This document shows positions 50,190 through 63,059 of a stretch of 64,000 nt of DNA, one piece after another (position 1 is the first letter of the stretch; the number at the start of each line of letters is the position of its first letter). The stretch is from NCBI GenBank assembly GCA_016801885.1, contig CM028891.1, positions 17,273,017-17,337,016 of the forward strand. The letters are read 5' to 3'. The notes below the pieces were generated by a model. That model saw only the letters and a program-made list of their open reading frames with translations. It had not been told where the DNA came from and searched no databases. A program made the translations under genes and the position numbers. This DNA comes from Toxotes chatareus (taxonomy: Eukaryota > Chordata > Actinopteri > Toxotidae).

Positions 50190-50560
50190 GCAGAGGGTGA
50201 AACAGACCCGCAGCGCAGCGCCTGCAAACCGAACGGCTTCGAACCCGCGGCTTCGACTCTGGCGGGAATCTTCAGCTCTTAAAGTTCGACAAAATGCTCG
50301 AATAACATTCGGGCGTCTTTGTAACGACTGACCACGTGAAGCAAAGCTCTAACCAACTGAAACTGGCACATTTTACCTGTAGAATACAGAAGAAAGGTGA
50401 GCAGCAAGAAAGAGGCGGAGTTACCTGTGCGTGGTCCAGGTTGATTCTGGGGTGTGGGGGGAAGTTCCCCCCTTGGACGAACCTGGGCGCAAGAGTTCCC
50501 CTGCCAAAAGTTCCACCTGGCAGCTGCTCACATACAATGTCCCTCTTCACACACAATATA
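50190..50560. promoter_or_regulatory. local CpG-rich segment in AT-rich desert
   Basis: CpG-dense runs (AGCGCAGCGCCTGC, CCGAACGGCTTCGAACCCGCGG) stand out from the flanks. It contains repeat copy B and a 94-codon minus-strand frame with no recognisable product. It could be a promoter of a non-coding transcript or a young repeat. Confidence 0.3.
50376..50447. repeat. 72-bp direct repeat, copy B
   Basis: This is the partner of 49691-49762, in the same orientation and 685 bp away. It lies within a locally CpG-rich stretch (about 50190-50560) that differs from the AT-rich surroundings. Confidence 0.75.
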
Positions 50561-51499
50561 TGAGAATTAAAACAGTGTGACTAACGCCATGTTATTAAAG
50601 ATTAATGTTAGACGTTGAAAAAAAATGTCTGTCTGTTAATAAAATTAGATAACACAGTTGCACAGTTTTGTGGTGTCCCACAGTTGCATTGCTCATGTAT
50701 TGATTTAAGCAGGTAAATCTGAAGTCATCAGACCCTTGGGTGGATTTGATGTCTATATATAAGTATAGATATAAATATGAATATAAATATATAAAAAAGA
50801 GACATAAGAAATCTGTAGAAGCTTCGAGGAAAATGTATGTTGCAGGAAACGACAGGAAAAGATACAAGCTTGATTCTCAAAGGACTCAAAATTTCCGATG
50901 ATATCAAAGGTTGCTTTGAAATTTCGAAGAACTAAACCCGCACGTGTCGTGTAACAGATGTGAAAGGTGAGTTACGTGTGGCCTTCGAGATGTGCGGCGT
51001 CACCACAAGGTAGTCTGAAACCATTTCTCAAACATGCCATTAATATTAAAAAATAACTTTGAAGAACTTCACATATAAAGGAAGTTCAGAAAAATGAGCT
51101 CACGAGTGCTTAATACTAACTTCACAAGGTCAGAGAACTGCTAATAATAGATAAAATAATAAAATCCAAATGAGTTAAAAACTTCTTAACAGCATCTTTG
51201 CCTTTCTGCAGTGATCCAGGGACTGAAAAGAGATTTTCAGGACCCGTTGTGAGGTAAAATATTGCCTCCTAAACAAATAACGCTGACTGCTTTGACGTGC
51301 ACGAGTCTGTGGACAGAGGGAGAAAGATGGATGATGTAAAGTTAATCCCCGAGGTGGAAAAGTACAGTGAGCCATGCAGCTGAGTGGTGCATCCACTGTG
51401 TGTCATACAGCACATCTAAAATGAACTCTTCATTTGTTGCTTGAGTGGGGAAGCCATCAAGTCAGCCCCAAAAGCATTTCCCTTTTGGAAATGCTTGCA

Positions 51500-51545
51500 T
51501 TTTTTTTTTTTATTTATTTATTTATTTTTTTATTATTATTATTTT
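51500..51545. repeat. T-rich (TTTA)n/(TTA)n tract
   Basis: Poly-T followed by TATTTATTTATTTATTT and TTATTATTATTA. Low complexity. Confidence 0.85.
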
Positions 51546-53290
51546 GCGGGCTCCCATGTTGCTTGAGAGAGTCTGAGAGAAATTTGGCAGTTTGAAATGA
51601 GAACTCCGACAAAAGAGTAACAGCCCGGCGGTGGAGGTTGTGAAGGACATCTGCTCGCGACCTCAGACCCCACCAGCTGCAGCTGCCCTCATCCAAGCGC
51701 TCCTCCAAGGCCTCAGCCAAGCCCTCGCTCTCTTGGCATTGCACGACAAACTTTCTGCAGAGCTTCTGCTTTGCCAGTTTTCTGCCTTCTGTTTTTAAAA
51801 GGATGGTTCACCCCCAGAATCTGTTATTACATATTTAAGCCAATGTCCCTCAAAACCTCTCAGCATCTCAGTGCTTTTGCTTACTAACTTTTTCTTTTTC
51901 TGTGTGGACATGAAGGTGCACTTTTATATTTTGGGACATCTGCGCACTACACTTGGTGGATTAATTGACAGAATTTTTCCCAGCAGACACTTTCTTTGTT
52001 TCCTGCGGGCGTCAGGTGATTGACAGTGAGCCGAGTGTAAAGTAATGTGCAGTCACACGAAAACACTCAACTAGGGCACAATGAAATAACGATCAAATAG
52101 AAACTTCCAAACAAATTAGTGATTCATATTCACTGTTATGGATTATCTTGATCTATTGAAGTTGGTTTTCCATACGGCTGAGGGATGAATGGCGGCAAAT
52201 GGCTTTTTCTGAAGAGAGGGAAATGAGGCCTCATATCTCCAACAGTGTGCAGACACCAGCGGGGGGAAGAATGTAAAGCAGAGGAGCGATATCCTCCATT
52301 AATGGAGTTGTGGGAAAGATGGATGTGAGTTGATAGTGACTACTTTTATTTACAATCAGGGAAGAAGTGAGCAAAGTGAATTTGAATTTAATTTGAACAA
52401 TTCAACCATATTTCATATTTCAAATTGACCTCATACTTAAAACCAGTTTATCAGGGTTTTTTTTTTTTTAATCTTAAATTGACCAAAAAAAAAAAGTGAC
52501 TTAAAGTGATAGTATATCTGTGATATGTGTCTGTCTGGTTGTTGTAAAGTTCTTCTGCCCTCTAGTTGCAAGAAAAGCTTTAAGGTAGCAGAATGAGTCA
52601 GACATCTAGGTTATTACATTATTATCTGGTTTAACAATTTTTCATTTTATTTTTTTTAACAGTTTAAGTCACTTCCTGCTTATGTTTTGACTGACTGCTC
52701 ACAGATCAGAAATCAGACATGGCCTTTGCTCATTTTTTTCCGAAACACAGTAGAAGTCGTTCTAGTTTCTGTTTATTTGTTGCAAACCACCAATGGCACC
52801 ATAGTTGTCAAGTGTAAATAACATCAACCCAAAATGTCACAAGGTCTCCGTTCTGATGTCAAAAGGAAGCGTTAGAGACAGTGCCTGTGCTGTTCTACTT
52901 TTCACAAAGTGGGCTTCTCCTTCACAGTTCATCTCACTCCCTTCCCCTGCAGCGTTATTTATTTTTTCCAGAGGTATCCCATGACTTCCCAAGAAGCAAC
53001 ATAACTGCGCTGCTCGCCAGATGAATACAGAAAGAAGAAAAACCTGGAAAGACAAGCGAGAACTTTTCAAACATGCATAAGAGTTCCAGAAGTTGGCCAT
53101 TGGTGCTGAGATCAATAGTGAGGTCTGAAATCACCACAAAAATAAGCAACACACATAAACACAAGACTTCTCTGCCCTATTTTGATGTTTTGATGTTTTC
53201 TCCTGGTATCGGTATCTTTCTGCTGCTGTAAATAAATAGCTAGAGGCTAATGGGATCTGGTCAAGGGAGTATGTGCGCACTGCAAGCAGC

Positions 53291-53310
53291 AAACACACAC
53301 ACACACACAC
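53291..53310. repeat. (AC)9 microsatellite
   Basis: A short AC run with AA at its start. Confidence 0.85.
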
Positions 53311-56300
53311 AAAACACATCTGTCTTTTTACCTGCCGCAGTACAAATCAAATTCATGTGAAGCAGCAGAAAAAGTAGTAAATGCAAATCCTTGAAAGGAT
53401 GAGAAGCCGACATCTAATCGCACACATTGAGCCATTAGGATGAATTATTGATGCGTGCTCATATTTATGCAGGTAATAATAGGAACAGTGTTAATCTTTT
53501 CACCCAACCTGCAGCGCAAAGTGCCTCCATCACTGTTCCCTGCTCAGTGGCTTTATTTTAATCAGAAACAGACAGCGAAGTATTCAGCGCTCGGTATGTA
53601 TCGAATTAGCAGCTCTGGCAGGTTCCCAGGAAGTGCATTATGGGAAGACATCTCCAGCGCTCTCCCTCGCTGCCTCACCTTCCTTCAGTCTGACAGGTTA
53701 TAATATGCTTGGATGTCCTACCTCTAGTTCCTGCAGGGGCTTTTCTGTCCAAGTGGCCACGTGGAAGTCCGGGGTGGACTTTATCCGTGTCTGAGTTTAA
53801 TACGACAAACTGAAATCATTCAGTGAACTCAGGGAAAACTACAGCCAATTTAACCCAAAGGTTAAAAATCACATTTTTGGACACTAGAAGACAGAAAAAA
53901 AAAATGACAGTATGTGCACAGATACGCAGCTTTTTAAGTTCTAATGGCTAACGTGTTAGCAAACATCTGCTACTTCAAATGGCCACCAGAGGGCAGAAGA
54001 ACGCCACAACAATCTCACAGACACAGAGCCCTGATATATTATCACCTTCTAAAGTTGTTATAGGTCATGTGTTATAATAATGAGAAATGAAAATCATGCA
54101 TATGATAAACGACACAGCATGTCAATCAAAAACTAACCTCAAAGTTACACTAAGAGGCAAAAACACAAAAACACAGCATAGGGTTTATTTAAGCAAGACT
54201 GTTGCTAGACTGGTTAGACAATTTTAGATGAATGCAATCACACACTTCATGCAATAACACTCAGACTGTTTTTAAAGAAGCTGATCGGTTTATTGATTTT
54301 ATGTCGCCACGTATTGCAAACATTGTTTCGTTTCTTCCTGCAAGAAGACGGTGATCACCGCAGTTTACAGCAAACAAGGTCCTTGCACACATTTCAAATA
54401 CCTGTGATAATAGAACGTGGGGAGAGAAATGAAGAGAAAGTTAAAATGAAGTTAGTAAGAAAAGAATAAGCGGTTAATGTACTGAGTGATTACAGTGCAG
54501 ATCAAATAAAGATTGTGTTATTATCCAAATGTTTAACCGAATCCTCAGACACAGAAGAAAAAAAAAAAACAGCTGAGTAGGGAGTTGGATGTGGCACCAC
54601 AGCCCCAGAACGTGGACTTGATTTGTGAGGTTGTACACCTTCAGTGGGCTCAGTGAAGCTGGAGGGTGTAGGTGGAGTTCTTGGTGGTTTTTAGCTTCTC
54701 TTATTCTGCTGCTTCCTCAGTTGCTGCTCTGAATTAACCTGCCACAAACCCACAGCTGTAATTTAAAAAGGGAAGAACTGCAGGCTTGCATGTGGTCTCA
54801 CAAGATAAAAGGGAGGGGGGAGAGAGGAGGGCTGGCGTTTATTTTTAAATCTTCAGAGGGGAAAATTCTCCTCCCCTCCATCCCCCTACGCCCACTTGAA
54901 TTAAAATAATCCACTTTTTCCTTCACCACAACTTGAACATTTCCAGAGGGTCTCGATGACACTTGACCACATGACGCACTAACAGATTTTTTTCCCCTCT
55001 GAGACACAGCTGTTTCAAGTCCCATTACGGTGTATTTGAAAGCAAGGCGATTAAAGCGTCAACATCCCTGCTTTTCCCACTGACATCTTTAATGAGAAAC
55101 ATATTTCAGCCAAACAGAAATGCCTTTTTTTTTTTTACTTTCCACTGATTGCATTTAAATGGATCCCATGAAGCGAGGGAAAAAAGATTCAATTTTGTTT
55201 TTTAAGACTGCTTTGTCACATGATGCAGGTTATTCAATTTCACACACTCGCAGCACCCATATTGAGCATATGTTTGATTTTATGACAACTTCTGCCATTC
55301 TCCCTGCAAACATTATTGCATCAGGGTTTATGGTCTTTCCAAGGCAAACAGCGCTGTCATTCCTGATCATATTCTCTGATTTATACCATTTTTAACTCTA
55401 TTGTGGAGCTGAGCTGATGGCTGCCTCTCTGTGAAGACCCCATCTATCTCAAGGTTTCTCAATGACATCTTAAACCATGGACAGAAGTGGAATAAAGGAG
55501 AGGGGGAGAGAGAGAATGAGAGAGGGAGAGTGAGAATAAAGAACACTGAAGCGGAGAGACAGTGCAAAATAGAAGTTAAAAGAGGTAACTAGGGAAAGGC
55601 TGGCGGGCAGCGACATGAAACTGAGAAGTAGGAGACCTATAGAGAGACTCAGAGAAACTCACTTCATCATATTCAGTGTGTGCGTGACCTTCAGGTTTCT
55701 ACACACATTTGTGCGCCCACAGTTGTTTTTCCTGCACCGGGCAACGAGGAGGGAGAACGATTTGAAGGAGTGTAGGTGTTCTGGAGGGATGATCCCACAC
55801 CAACGTGCTGTCAGGCTCATGATCAATGAGGTCAGCCTCAGCTTTCACCACGGTCGATCAGATCAGCTGAGTTAACCTCAGACACCCCCATGCCACACTC
55901 ATATCTGGAAAAAAAAAAAAAAAAAGCCCCTTTATTAAAGCTGCTGTCTGTGCATGTCAAAGGAAAAAAATTTTTTGGCAGGTTTGAACATATAGCTTGA
56001 CATAGTCATGCACAGAGAAAACAACTGCCAGAGCTGACCCGAGGCTTTAACTCCAGTCAGACTTAACTCTGATGCAGGAAAAATGAGGACTTGAAAGTTG
56101 ACTTGGATTTGACTTCTCTGAGATTTAACCAGACACAGCTGAATGCAGAAGCATTCTTAAGTATTAAGCCTCTGCATTGAAATTACTTTGACAAGTTATT
56201 CAAACAAATTGTGCTAACAATGTTCAAAAAGCCTTCAGAGACCTGAAATTCATTCAAATTGCAAATGAAGAATAGATTTGACTTAACTGAAAAAGGACAA

Positions 56301-58767
56301 TGACTTGGACTCATCCTCACGGACTTGAGACTTGCTTTGAAAAGACTCAACTTGACATGACTTGCTTGAACGTGACTTTAACCCTCCTTTGTATTTTTGC
56401 GAGGTAGATGGCAAAGATCTTTTTACTGGTCATATCTGTGTATTTAAAATTGTCTCTATTTTTTTTTTCAGCTCATTGCCTTTGTTTACACCTCTGTTAC
56501 TAAACCCTCGTATTCCCTCAGCCGTCTCACTGCTTCGTTTGTTCTGTTGTTGTTCTTAGTTTTTTGTCACCACTGCTCGTGGTTTCCCCATGTTGCGGTT
56601 AAAGCTCTGATCTTCACACACCCCCTACTGACATGGAAAGTAAATAAACAAACAGCACAAAGCTTCAGTGAGAATTCACAGATTTGTACGTGATACCAGA
56701 TTCAACAGTGTTTCCTTTTGCTTAGGTTTCATTTTGTGTCCCTTTGTCTTTAATGTAAAGATGCACACAGATGGACAAACAGGCTGCAGCTGAAGACGGA
56801 CCATCACTGAGGTTCACCAAAGGTTACAGTTTGTACAGCGACTGAACAGGAAGGCGCTTCACTGTCTTGTCTCAATGATACGTGGCTCTGCCTAAACCTT
56901 AGAGACCACCCAGCCAGTGTTACTCCAGCCCAGGTCCAGGACTCCTAACACCAACACACCACACATGTCGCTGACTCTCCAGAATGAACCAGGCCTGCTT
57001 ACCCTAAACATCTGGCCTCTCTGATGTAAAGCGGTCTGCCCAGAGAGTGACAGAATTATTTAGGAAAAATTTCCATTTCATGAAAATTAGGAGGATATAG
57101 GATGTTCATAAAACATTCCCGCAAGTAGTTTTCTTAAATACGAGTGTGAGGTACTTGTTTCCAATTTCAGTGACCTTCTTCTTCAACCCTACTTGATTTT
57201 GTAGGGAAATATTGGGCTTTTTACTCCACTACAATTATTTAACAGCTGTTTCTTCACAGATTTATATTTGAATTAAATTATAATATATCATAAACAGATA
57301 AAACCTACTGTATTGCTATGGTTTTAACTAACTTAGCGTAATGTAGAACAGATGGTAAAGTGAATTTAGCACATGGAGGAATGACTTTACTCGATGCATT
57401 GTTCTGCAGAGAAAAAAAACTTTGTAAACTGTCACAGAAATGGTTGTATCTTTGATTCAGTATGAGCCTCGGACGTAATACTGATCCTAAAATGGAATTA
57501 GTTCAGGGTCAACTGGCCTAAACTATCAGTTCACACTCAAAAGTCACACCAAAGTAAGCCTCGCAGTCACATTCCTGCAGCCGTCCTCTGACTGTCACAT
57601 CAGCCCTTCAGTTAAAACCACAGCCATCTGACATCAGCATGTGCTAAAACAAGCCATGGAAATATCTCCAGATTCCATGTGGCAGATCTGCTATAAACAT
57701 ACACCTGTAAGACATGCTGACACTGAGGAGTGAGGAGTGGGAGTATTTTTAGTAAATAAAGACATAAATATATGTATAAATGTGACATAGTTCAGACGGA
57801 ACTATGCTTTGAATGTGTCTGAATGTGGGGAATTTTTAAACTTTGCCGGGAAAAACGGAAATCTTCTCCTTTGTACTGCTCTGTCAGAGTCACATTTCAC
57901 ATTCCAGGTGTAATTAAAGGGCAGAAATGAGCCCTGTCGAAACGTCTGTTTAAAAGGACTGAATTTTCTGATCTGCTCTTATTCACAAAGTTCGGATTTG
58001 CTGAGTACATCACACCCCCTTTCTTTCACCATGGTGGTACAAAGTAAATAAGGGGCTACAATTAAATTTGTCATTTTTGACACAGCTAATTGTTACCATG
58101 GTTGGTGGCTTACCTGTGTGTAGGTGTGGGTGAAGAAAAGGTCTGCTGGGCAAATTCTGCACGCTACAGTAAAACACCCCTAACACAAAGTGGCACCTTA
58201 AATAGTCTCATTTCCTTTCAGCTCCATTTATGCATGAAGCCCCTGAGACACTGTTTACAAGACCTTCCAAAAAATATGGATCCACTGTGCAGCCACCAGC
58301 TTTCCCCCCTCACCTCCAGCTCCTCTAGCCCAGATCCCTTCTTTCCTTCCAGAGCAACATTTGAAATGTTGTTGCTGTCACATGTGTTTTAAATGTCACC
58401 CGGTGTCACTGCTTAGTTGGGTGTCAGGAGAGAAAGGGTAGTAGCAGTAACAGCAGAGCAACCTGCCAGCTCTCAAGTCCTTTTCCATATACATCGCTCT
58501 ACAGCGAAGCCCGAAATAAACTGATTAATCTTTGCCTCACCTCTCCAGAGATGTATTGTTTTGAAATACCTTTTATTTTAGTGCTTGTGTGTGTGTGACT
58601 AAAGTTCTCGTGTACAACGGTGTGTTTGTTTATGAGTGAATGCTACTTCTCATAAAGGTTTGTGACATGAGTGTTATACATACAAGGATTACTGAGCAGG
58701 CCTGTGGCTCAGGGACGCGAGCTTCTGTTTGAAGTGACTGTTAACATTTCTTGATGGAAAGTCAATG

Positions 58768-59070
58768 AAACTACTGCAAAGAGGCACGAAACAACTACAA
58801 AGAGATGCAAGGTGACTCAGAGGGATGCCAAACAACAACAAGGCAATGCAAAACTACCACACAGGACAGAAAATGGCAAAATAGGGATGCAAAATAACCA
58901 CAAAGAGATGCACAATAGCCACAAACAGGCAGCAAATTACCAATGAGAAGCACAATGACAACAAGTTGTAAACTGACCACAGAAACTACAGAGACAGAAA
59001 ACCATAGACGTAAAACGACCACAGAGACGAAAAATGACAAAAAAGAGACACAAGAAGAGACTGCAAAGAG
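58768..59070. repeat. degenerate tandem repeat of CAAAGAGA type, longer copy
   Basis: About 300 bp of approximate units such as AACCACAAAGAGATGCA and ACAACTACAAAGAGATGCA. It is the same kind of repeat as 38586-38757. The long minus-strand hydrophobic frame is an artefact of the repeat. Confidence 0.65.
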
Positions 59071-59278
59071 ACAGCGCTGACAAGCCGTCCATGTTTTAAC
59101 AGTGTGCAAAGGATGTGTGTCAGTTCAGTTCAAATCCCAGACAAGCAACACACTCACATGCACGTGAAGTAAGGAAGTCTTTCTGTGCCTGCAGAGCTGC
59201 GAGCAGGCCTCGAGCTCTCACCTTGGCTGCTCGCTCTGCTTGCTTGTTAATACCACTCTTGGGATGCCACCTCCCCTG

Positions 59279-59292
59279 CCCCCCCCCCCCCC
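59279..59292. repeat. poly-C run, 14 bases
   Basis: A C homopolymer in a pyrimidine-rich stretch (CCTCCCCTGCC before, TCCCTCCA after). Confidence 0.85.
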
Positions 59293-60122
59293 TCCCTCCA
59301 CTGGTCCAGGTGATTAGGAACTTACAGAAGTCCCTTGTTCTCTTTGCACTTTCTCTTCATTCCCTTACCTCAAGGCATCAGGGGAAATGAAGGTAATCCA
59401 CTGACAGTTTGCCAGGAGAGGTGAACAATGGAAAAAATGAAGAAACTGGAAGGTGGATGCGATTCATCATGAAGCTCCTTTCATTTTGCAGGAGTACGCC
59501 TGGCACAGCTGTTTGAAATGGCACCCCTCGCCTGCAGACTTTGGGGAAGGGCGCTTTATGAAGATGCATGAGTCGGAAAACAGACTATTAAAGTTAGTGA
59601 GAGTTCATTAACCTTGTAAAAGTAGGCTCTGGCTCCCATAAAGTGCCATATTTCAGGATTTTGCCCGTCATTTTTTATCATAAGTGCTCTTGGTGGCCTG
59701 ATAGTTCATTTCACACGTGACAAGCATTAAATGAGACAAAGACAATAGGAGTTGGAGCTATGCACACGTGGTGGCTAATGACTGATTTTGTGGCCTGTTA
59801 TCAGAGAGGGATTAAACCCAGCACTCTGGCAGTTCTTCTGGTTTTCAGCACTAACCTCTCAAAGTGTGTTTTTGATTTTTTACGCACTCAAACTTAGCAA
59901 CACCACAAGCTGAGACTAAATTAGAAAACACAGAAGGTAATCGCAATCAAGCACGTTGTTGCCAGGCTAACATGCCTAATCATGGACAACTCAGAGGGGG
60001 TCCTGCACTGAGCATTACGCCGCTATTGCTCCACGAGGAAGGCGTTGCAGAGGAAATGAAAGCAATGAGCGAACCAAGATGGCAGCTTTGACTCTGAGAC
60101 AGAGCGATTATAGTTTCTCTAC

Positions 60123-60262
60123 CATCTGGGTGAGTCATCTGCTCTCTCCCATCACTGTATACCAGGTTCTCATAACCATCATCATTACCATTCACACTGC
60201 TGGATGCTCCCCTATGGACTGACTCCACTTCTAATTTTATCTGCAGAACATCAATGTCACTG
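60123..60262 (-). CDS. candidate exon of an unrecognised minus-strand gene (downstream exon)
   Basis: The acceptor is ATCATTTTTTGCAGCAG, a NAGNAG pair that would allow two forms one codon apart. The donor is GATG|GTAGAG. It is 140 nt long, enters in phase 2 and leaves in phase 1, so it matches the end phase of 60815-60958. It reads DIDVLQIKLEVESVHRG, then GNDDGYENLVYSDGREQ and MTHPD, a hydrophilic and protein-like composition. No domain recognised. The same frame stays open for about 47 more codons past the donor. Confidence 0.3.
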
Positions 60263-60619
60263 CTGCAAAAAATGATAATAATAAATAATAATATTAAAAA
60301 AAAATAAGCATGCTATGAAAATTAATGCTGCAAACAAAAGAGAGCTCCAGAGCTGAGCTTATGCATGTGCTCAGTTTTTGATGAAAGTATTTGGAGGCTT
60401 GTTTTTTTTTTTTGAGCTGTTTGTGTGGATATTAGCCTTGTGGAGTTTACAGCCAGTTTGCAGCATGTTAGGACAACCCCTGCCAAATTATGGGAAGAAA
60501 ATAATGACTAATTCTGAGCAGATGTACAAGCATGCTTAAAAAAAAAAGTTGATATATGCAAATCATTGCTAGGCTTCATTATTTGAATGTGGGAGGAAAA
60601 ATAGGAGCTCTCTTCACAT

Positions 60620-60620
<1 letters not shown>

Positions 60621-60650
<30 letters not shown>

Positions 60651-60653
60651 GTG
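60621..60653. repeat. interrupted (GT)n microsatellite
   Basis: GT dinucleotides with a single TT interruption, ending GTGTGTGTGTGTGTGTGAT. Confidence 0.9.
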
Positions 60654-60814
60654 ATCGGGACATGATCGTCTCTCCTGGGTTCTCGTGACAAAAAAATCCA
60701 CAGCCCACGAGCAAAACAAGCCTATAATTTAGCAGCAGAATGACGTCTTTTAGCAGCAGGGCCGGCCATTCAGAGAAGGCTTCCTCTCACCAGGCCCACA
60801 TCAGCATCAACTAC

Positions 60815-60958
60815 CAGGAGAGGCAAATGATGGTCAACACGCCGGAGAGGCTCAGCGTATCCGCGGTGTTAATCGCTCGGCCCGGCTCGGCGCCCCCGTC
60901 GCGCAGCTTCCTGGGGAAACTCCCACTGTGGCTCTGAGCAGCCGGCAGCTGCATCCGT
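60815..60958 (-). CDS. candidate exon of an unrecognised minus-strand gene (upstream exon)
   Basis: The acceptor is strong: a branch-like GCTGACTAAG, then CTCTGTCTCTCCCCCGCAG before 60958. An ATG at 60954 opens a frame reading MQLPAAQSHSGSFPRKLRDG and ending TLSLSGVLTIICLS before TG|GTAGTT (60815/60814), phase 2. The exon is CpG-rich, unlike its surroundings. A stronger donor, CTG|GTGAGA, lies about 20 bases further but beyond an in-frame stop. Product unknown. Confidence 0.3.
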
Positions 60959-61529
60959 CTGCGGGGGAGAGACAGAGGTTGGCCGTCCAGAGCCGGGCTT
61001 AGTCAGCAGGCAGCAGGCTGATAAATACAGAGAACAGACACACACTGGGAGTCATTATGATAGCTGCATGTGCACGTTTGTGTGTGAGCGTCTCAGTGTG
61101 CGTGCTGTTTGTTGTTTGTCAGAGTGTGCATTTTGTGTGCCCTCTGAAGGCGTGTGTGTGCAATATTGACTGTATGTGCATGTCTGTCCACCTGTCTGTC
61201 TGTCCACCTGTCTATCTACACTTCAAAGAGTTCTCATTCATGTGGACTTAAAAGTTGAGGGGGAAAGTTTGCTCTTGACCTAGCTGGAAATAGCGACTGG
61301 CAAGACGATATCGCCACGAGGGGAGAGATAAATCAAAAAGTGCACAAATACAAACAAAATAATATATTATTTACAACAGGGCATTCGATCAGCCTTGAAT
61401 GCGTGTTACCATTTTTATGGTTATTGACTCTGAATGATGGTGCAAAAGTATTTCCAAAGAATTTCAAAAAGCCAGTAACGCTGCTTAAAATAACCACTGA
61501 CGTGATTATTAGTACGTAAAGCCGTAATG

Positions 61530-61630
61530 TTTGGATGGATGGATAGGATGGATGGATAGGAACTTTATTGTCACTTGCACAGAAGTACAGGCGAAATTTC
61601 GTTAAGGAGTATAGCCTCCGGGCCGCAGCA
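61530..61630 (-). mobile_element. 3' tail of a non-LTR retrotransposon with GGAT-type tail
   Basis: On the minus strand, TTAACGAAATTTCGCCTGTA, CTTCTGTGCAAGTGACAATAAAG and then a (TATCCATCC)n tail match the usual 3' ends of fish LINEs, which finish with GACAATAAAG plus a short tandem repeat. The upstream body is not recognisable. Confidence 0.55.
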
Positions 61631-62089
61631 AAATGTTTGCGCCGCCACACGCCACACGCTTTCTGTTTGTCAGGAATACAAAGCTCAGCAGCTCCACCAC
61701 TCACAGTCTCCACCTGTTTCCTTTTAACTGTAATGTGTGGAGCCCTCTTGTTATCCAGGATGTGAATGGAACTTTTCTTATGGGCTACTTTGTTGACGGA
61801 GGACAAAGGTAACTTCCAGACTCACCGAGCAAACAACATCAAGACTGTTTACGAGACGCTGAAGTCCACTCTATTCCCTTAAATCATTTAAAGTTCCTTG
61901 TCGTTAATTGAGAGCTTCCACATGAGAGGGAGCGATGTTTGTTTCAGTCCTCTGTGAATGCCTCAGTGGTGTTCATGACTCAGATCTCCGCTTACCTCGC
62001 CAAAGCTGGATGCCAGCTCGTTATGCACATCCCTTGCACTCATTTGCGTGAAATCGGAAGATGAGAGAAATTAGTTCCTGTCTCTTTTA

Positions 62090-62102
62090 CCCCCCCCCCC
62101 CC
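62090..62102. repeat. poly-C run, 13 bases
   Basis: A C homopolymer followed by ACCCATCCTCCTCTTC. A similar ten-C run occurs at 32712-32721. Confidence 0.85.
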
Positions 62103-63059
62103 ACCCATCCTCCTCTTCATCTTCCTGTAGGATTGCAGATTTGGTGGGTCCTTTGAGGGCCCATCTGTTGTGCTGTCGTAGCTTTGGCCCAGCTGGTGTC
62201 TGACTAGGGGCCAGATGATTAGGCTGCTATCCAAGGCAATCCACCCAGGTAAGCCACGGCTCCACCGCCCTGACCGGCCCTATCAAGGAGAGACAGGGGA
62301 TGGGTGTTAGACCAAACACATCATGCAAAGCCCCAAGTCAAGCTAAAACCAGAAGAGGTTTTACGCGGATATATATGCAAGTTGATGACGTAAAAACCCT
62401 CAAGGTGCGGCAACTCCGCTCGTTTTGCTTCACCTTCAAAGACCGACAAGTTTTCCTGCATCTGCCAAAAAAGAAGATCTCTTAACATGTCTGATACGTG
62501 AAAACACGGAGAGGAAACAAAGCCACGGCAGCCCACAGGGACGTGAAACTTTTTGATCTGTGGCCGTGATCTGAGAACCACTTCTGAAGCTTTTACAGCT
62601 GAGATGAAACTCTTCAGCCAAATAAACAAATGAAATGAAAACTTAAACTAGTATTAATGCATTTTTTTATTGCATTACACAATTTTATTCCTTTCTTTCC
62701 GGTGGTGACCAATAGAAACGTTAGTCACCAAAAACCCATTATTCATCATCATAACTGCTAAATAGCCAAATGACAGCCTGTTTAGAATAACAAATGAAGG
62801 CGCTGCACAGAGACTTACCAAACTCAAGTGACCTTGTTGTGTTCATAGGAGACAAGTGTCTTTGGACCGTGGCTGGTTTTGTTCTAAGAATCTTGACTTG
62901 AGGACGCAGGTGTTGGAAAAATAAATCTTTTTGTGGCAGTAATGATTTTAATTCTGGGATCACACTTGCTCGATGGTCTCTAATGGCTTTTTAAAAACAT
63001 TTAATGAACATACATTTAGCCAAGTATTTCCTCCCGGGGGATCTCTATTTGCTTCAATG

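Larger units (their letters stand above)
43151..60100. other. gene-poor interval
   Basis: No gene recognised. It contains poly-A and purine tracts, the 72-bp direct repeat pair with a CpG-rich segment, a palindrome at 45515-45531 and the tandem repeat at 58768-59070. An 88-codon plus-strand frame at 47150-47416 has a donor-like ATG|GTGAGT inside (about 47345) but no recognisable product. Confidence 0.55.

Noticed and set aside
58795..59109. 104-codon hydrophobic minus-strand frame resembling a membrane protein
   Set aside because: It is a translation of the CAAAGAGA-type tandem repeat; the apparent membrane segments come from the repeat unit.
60740..60937. 65-codon plus-strand frame in the CpG-rich block
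   Set aside because: The minus strand has the better splice acceptor, branch-like site and phase match, so the plus frame is more likely a shadow; neither is proven.
61333..61806. 157-codon minus-strand frame
   Set aside because: It reads through a LINE 3' tail and a GGAT tandem repeat, so the frame is a product of repeats.
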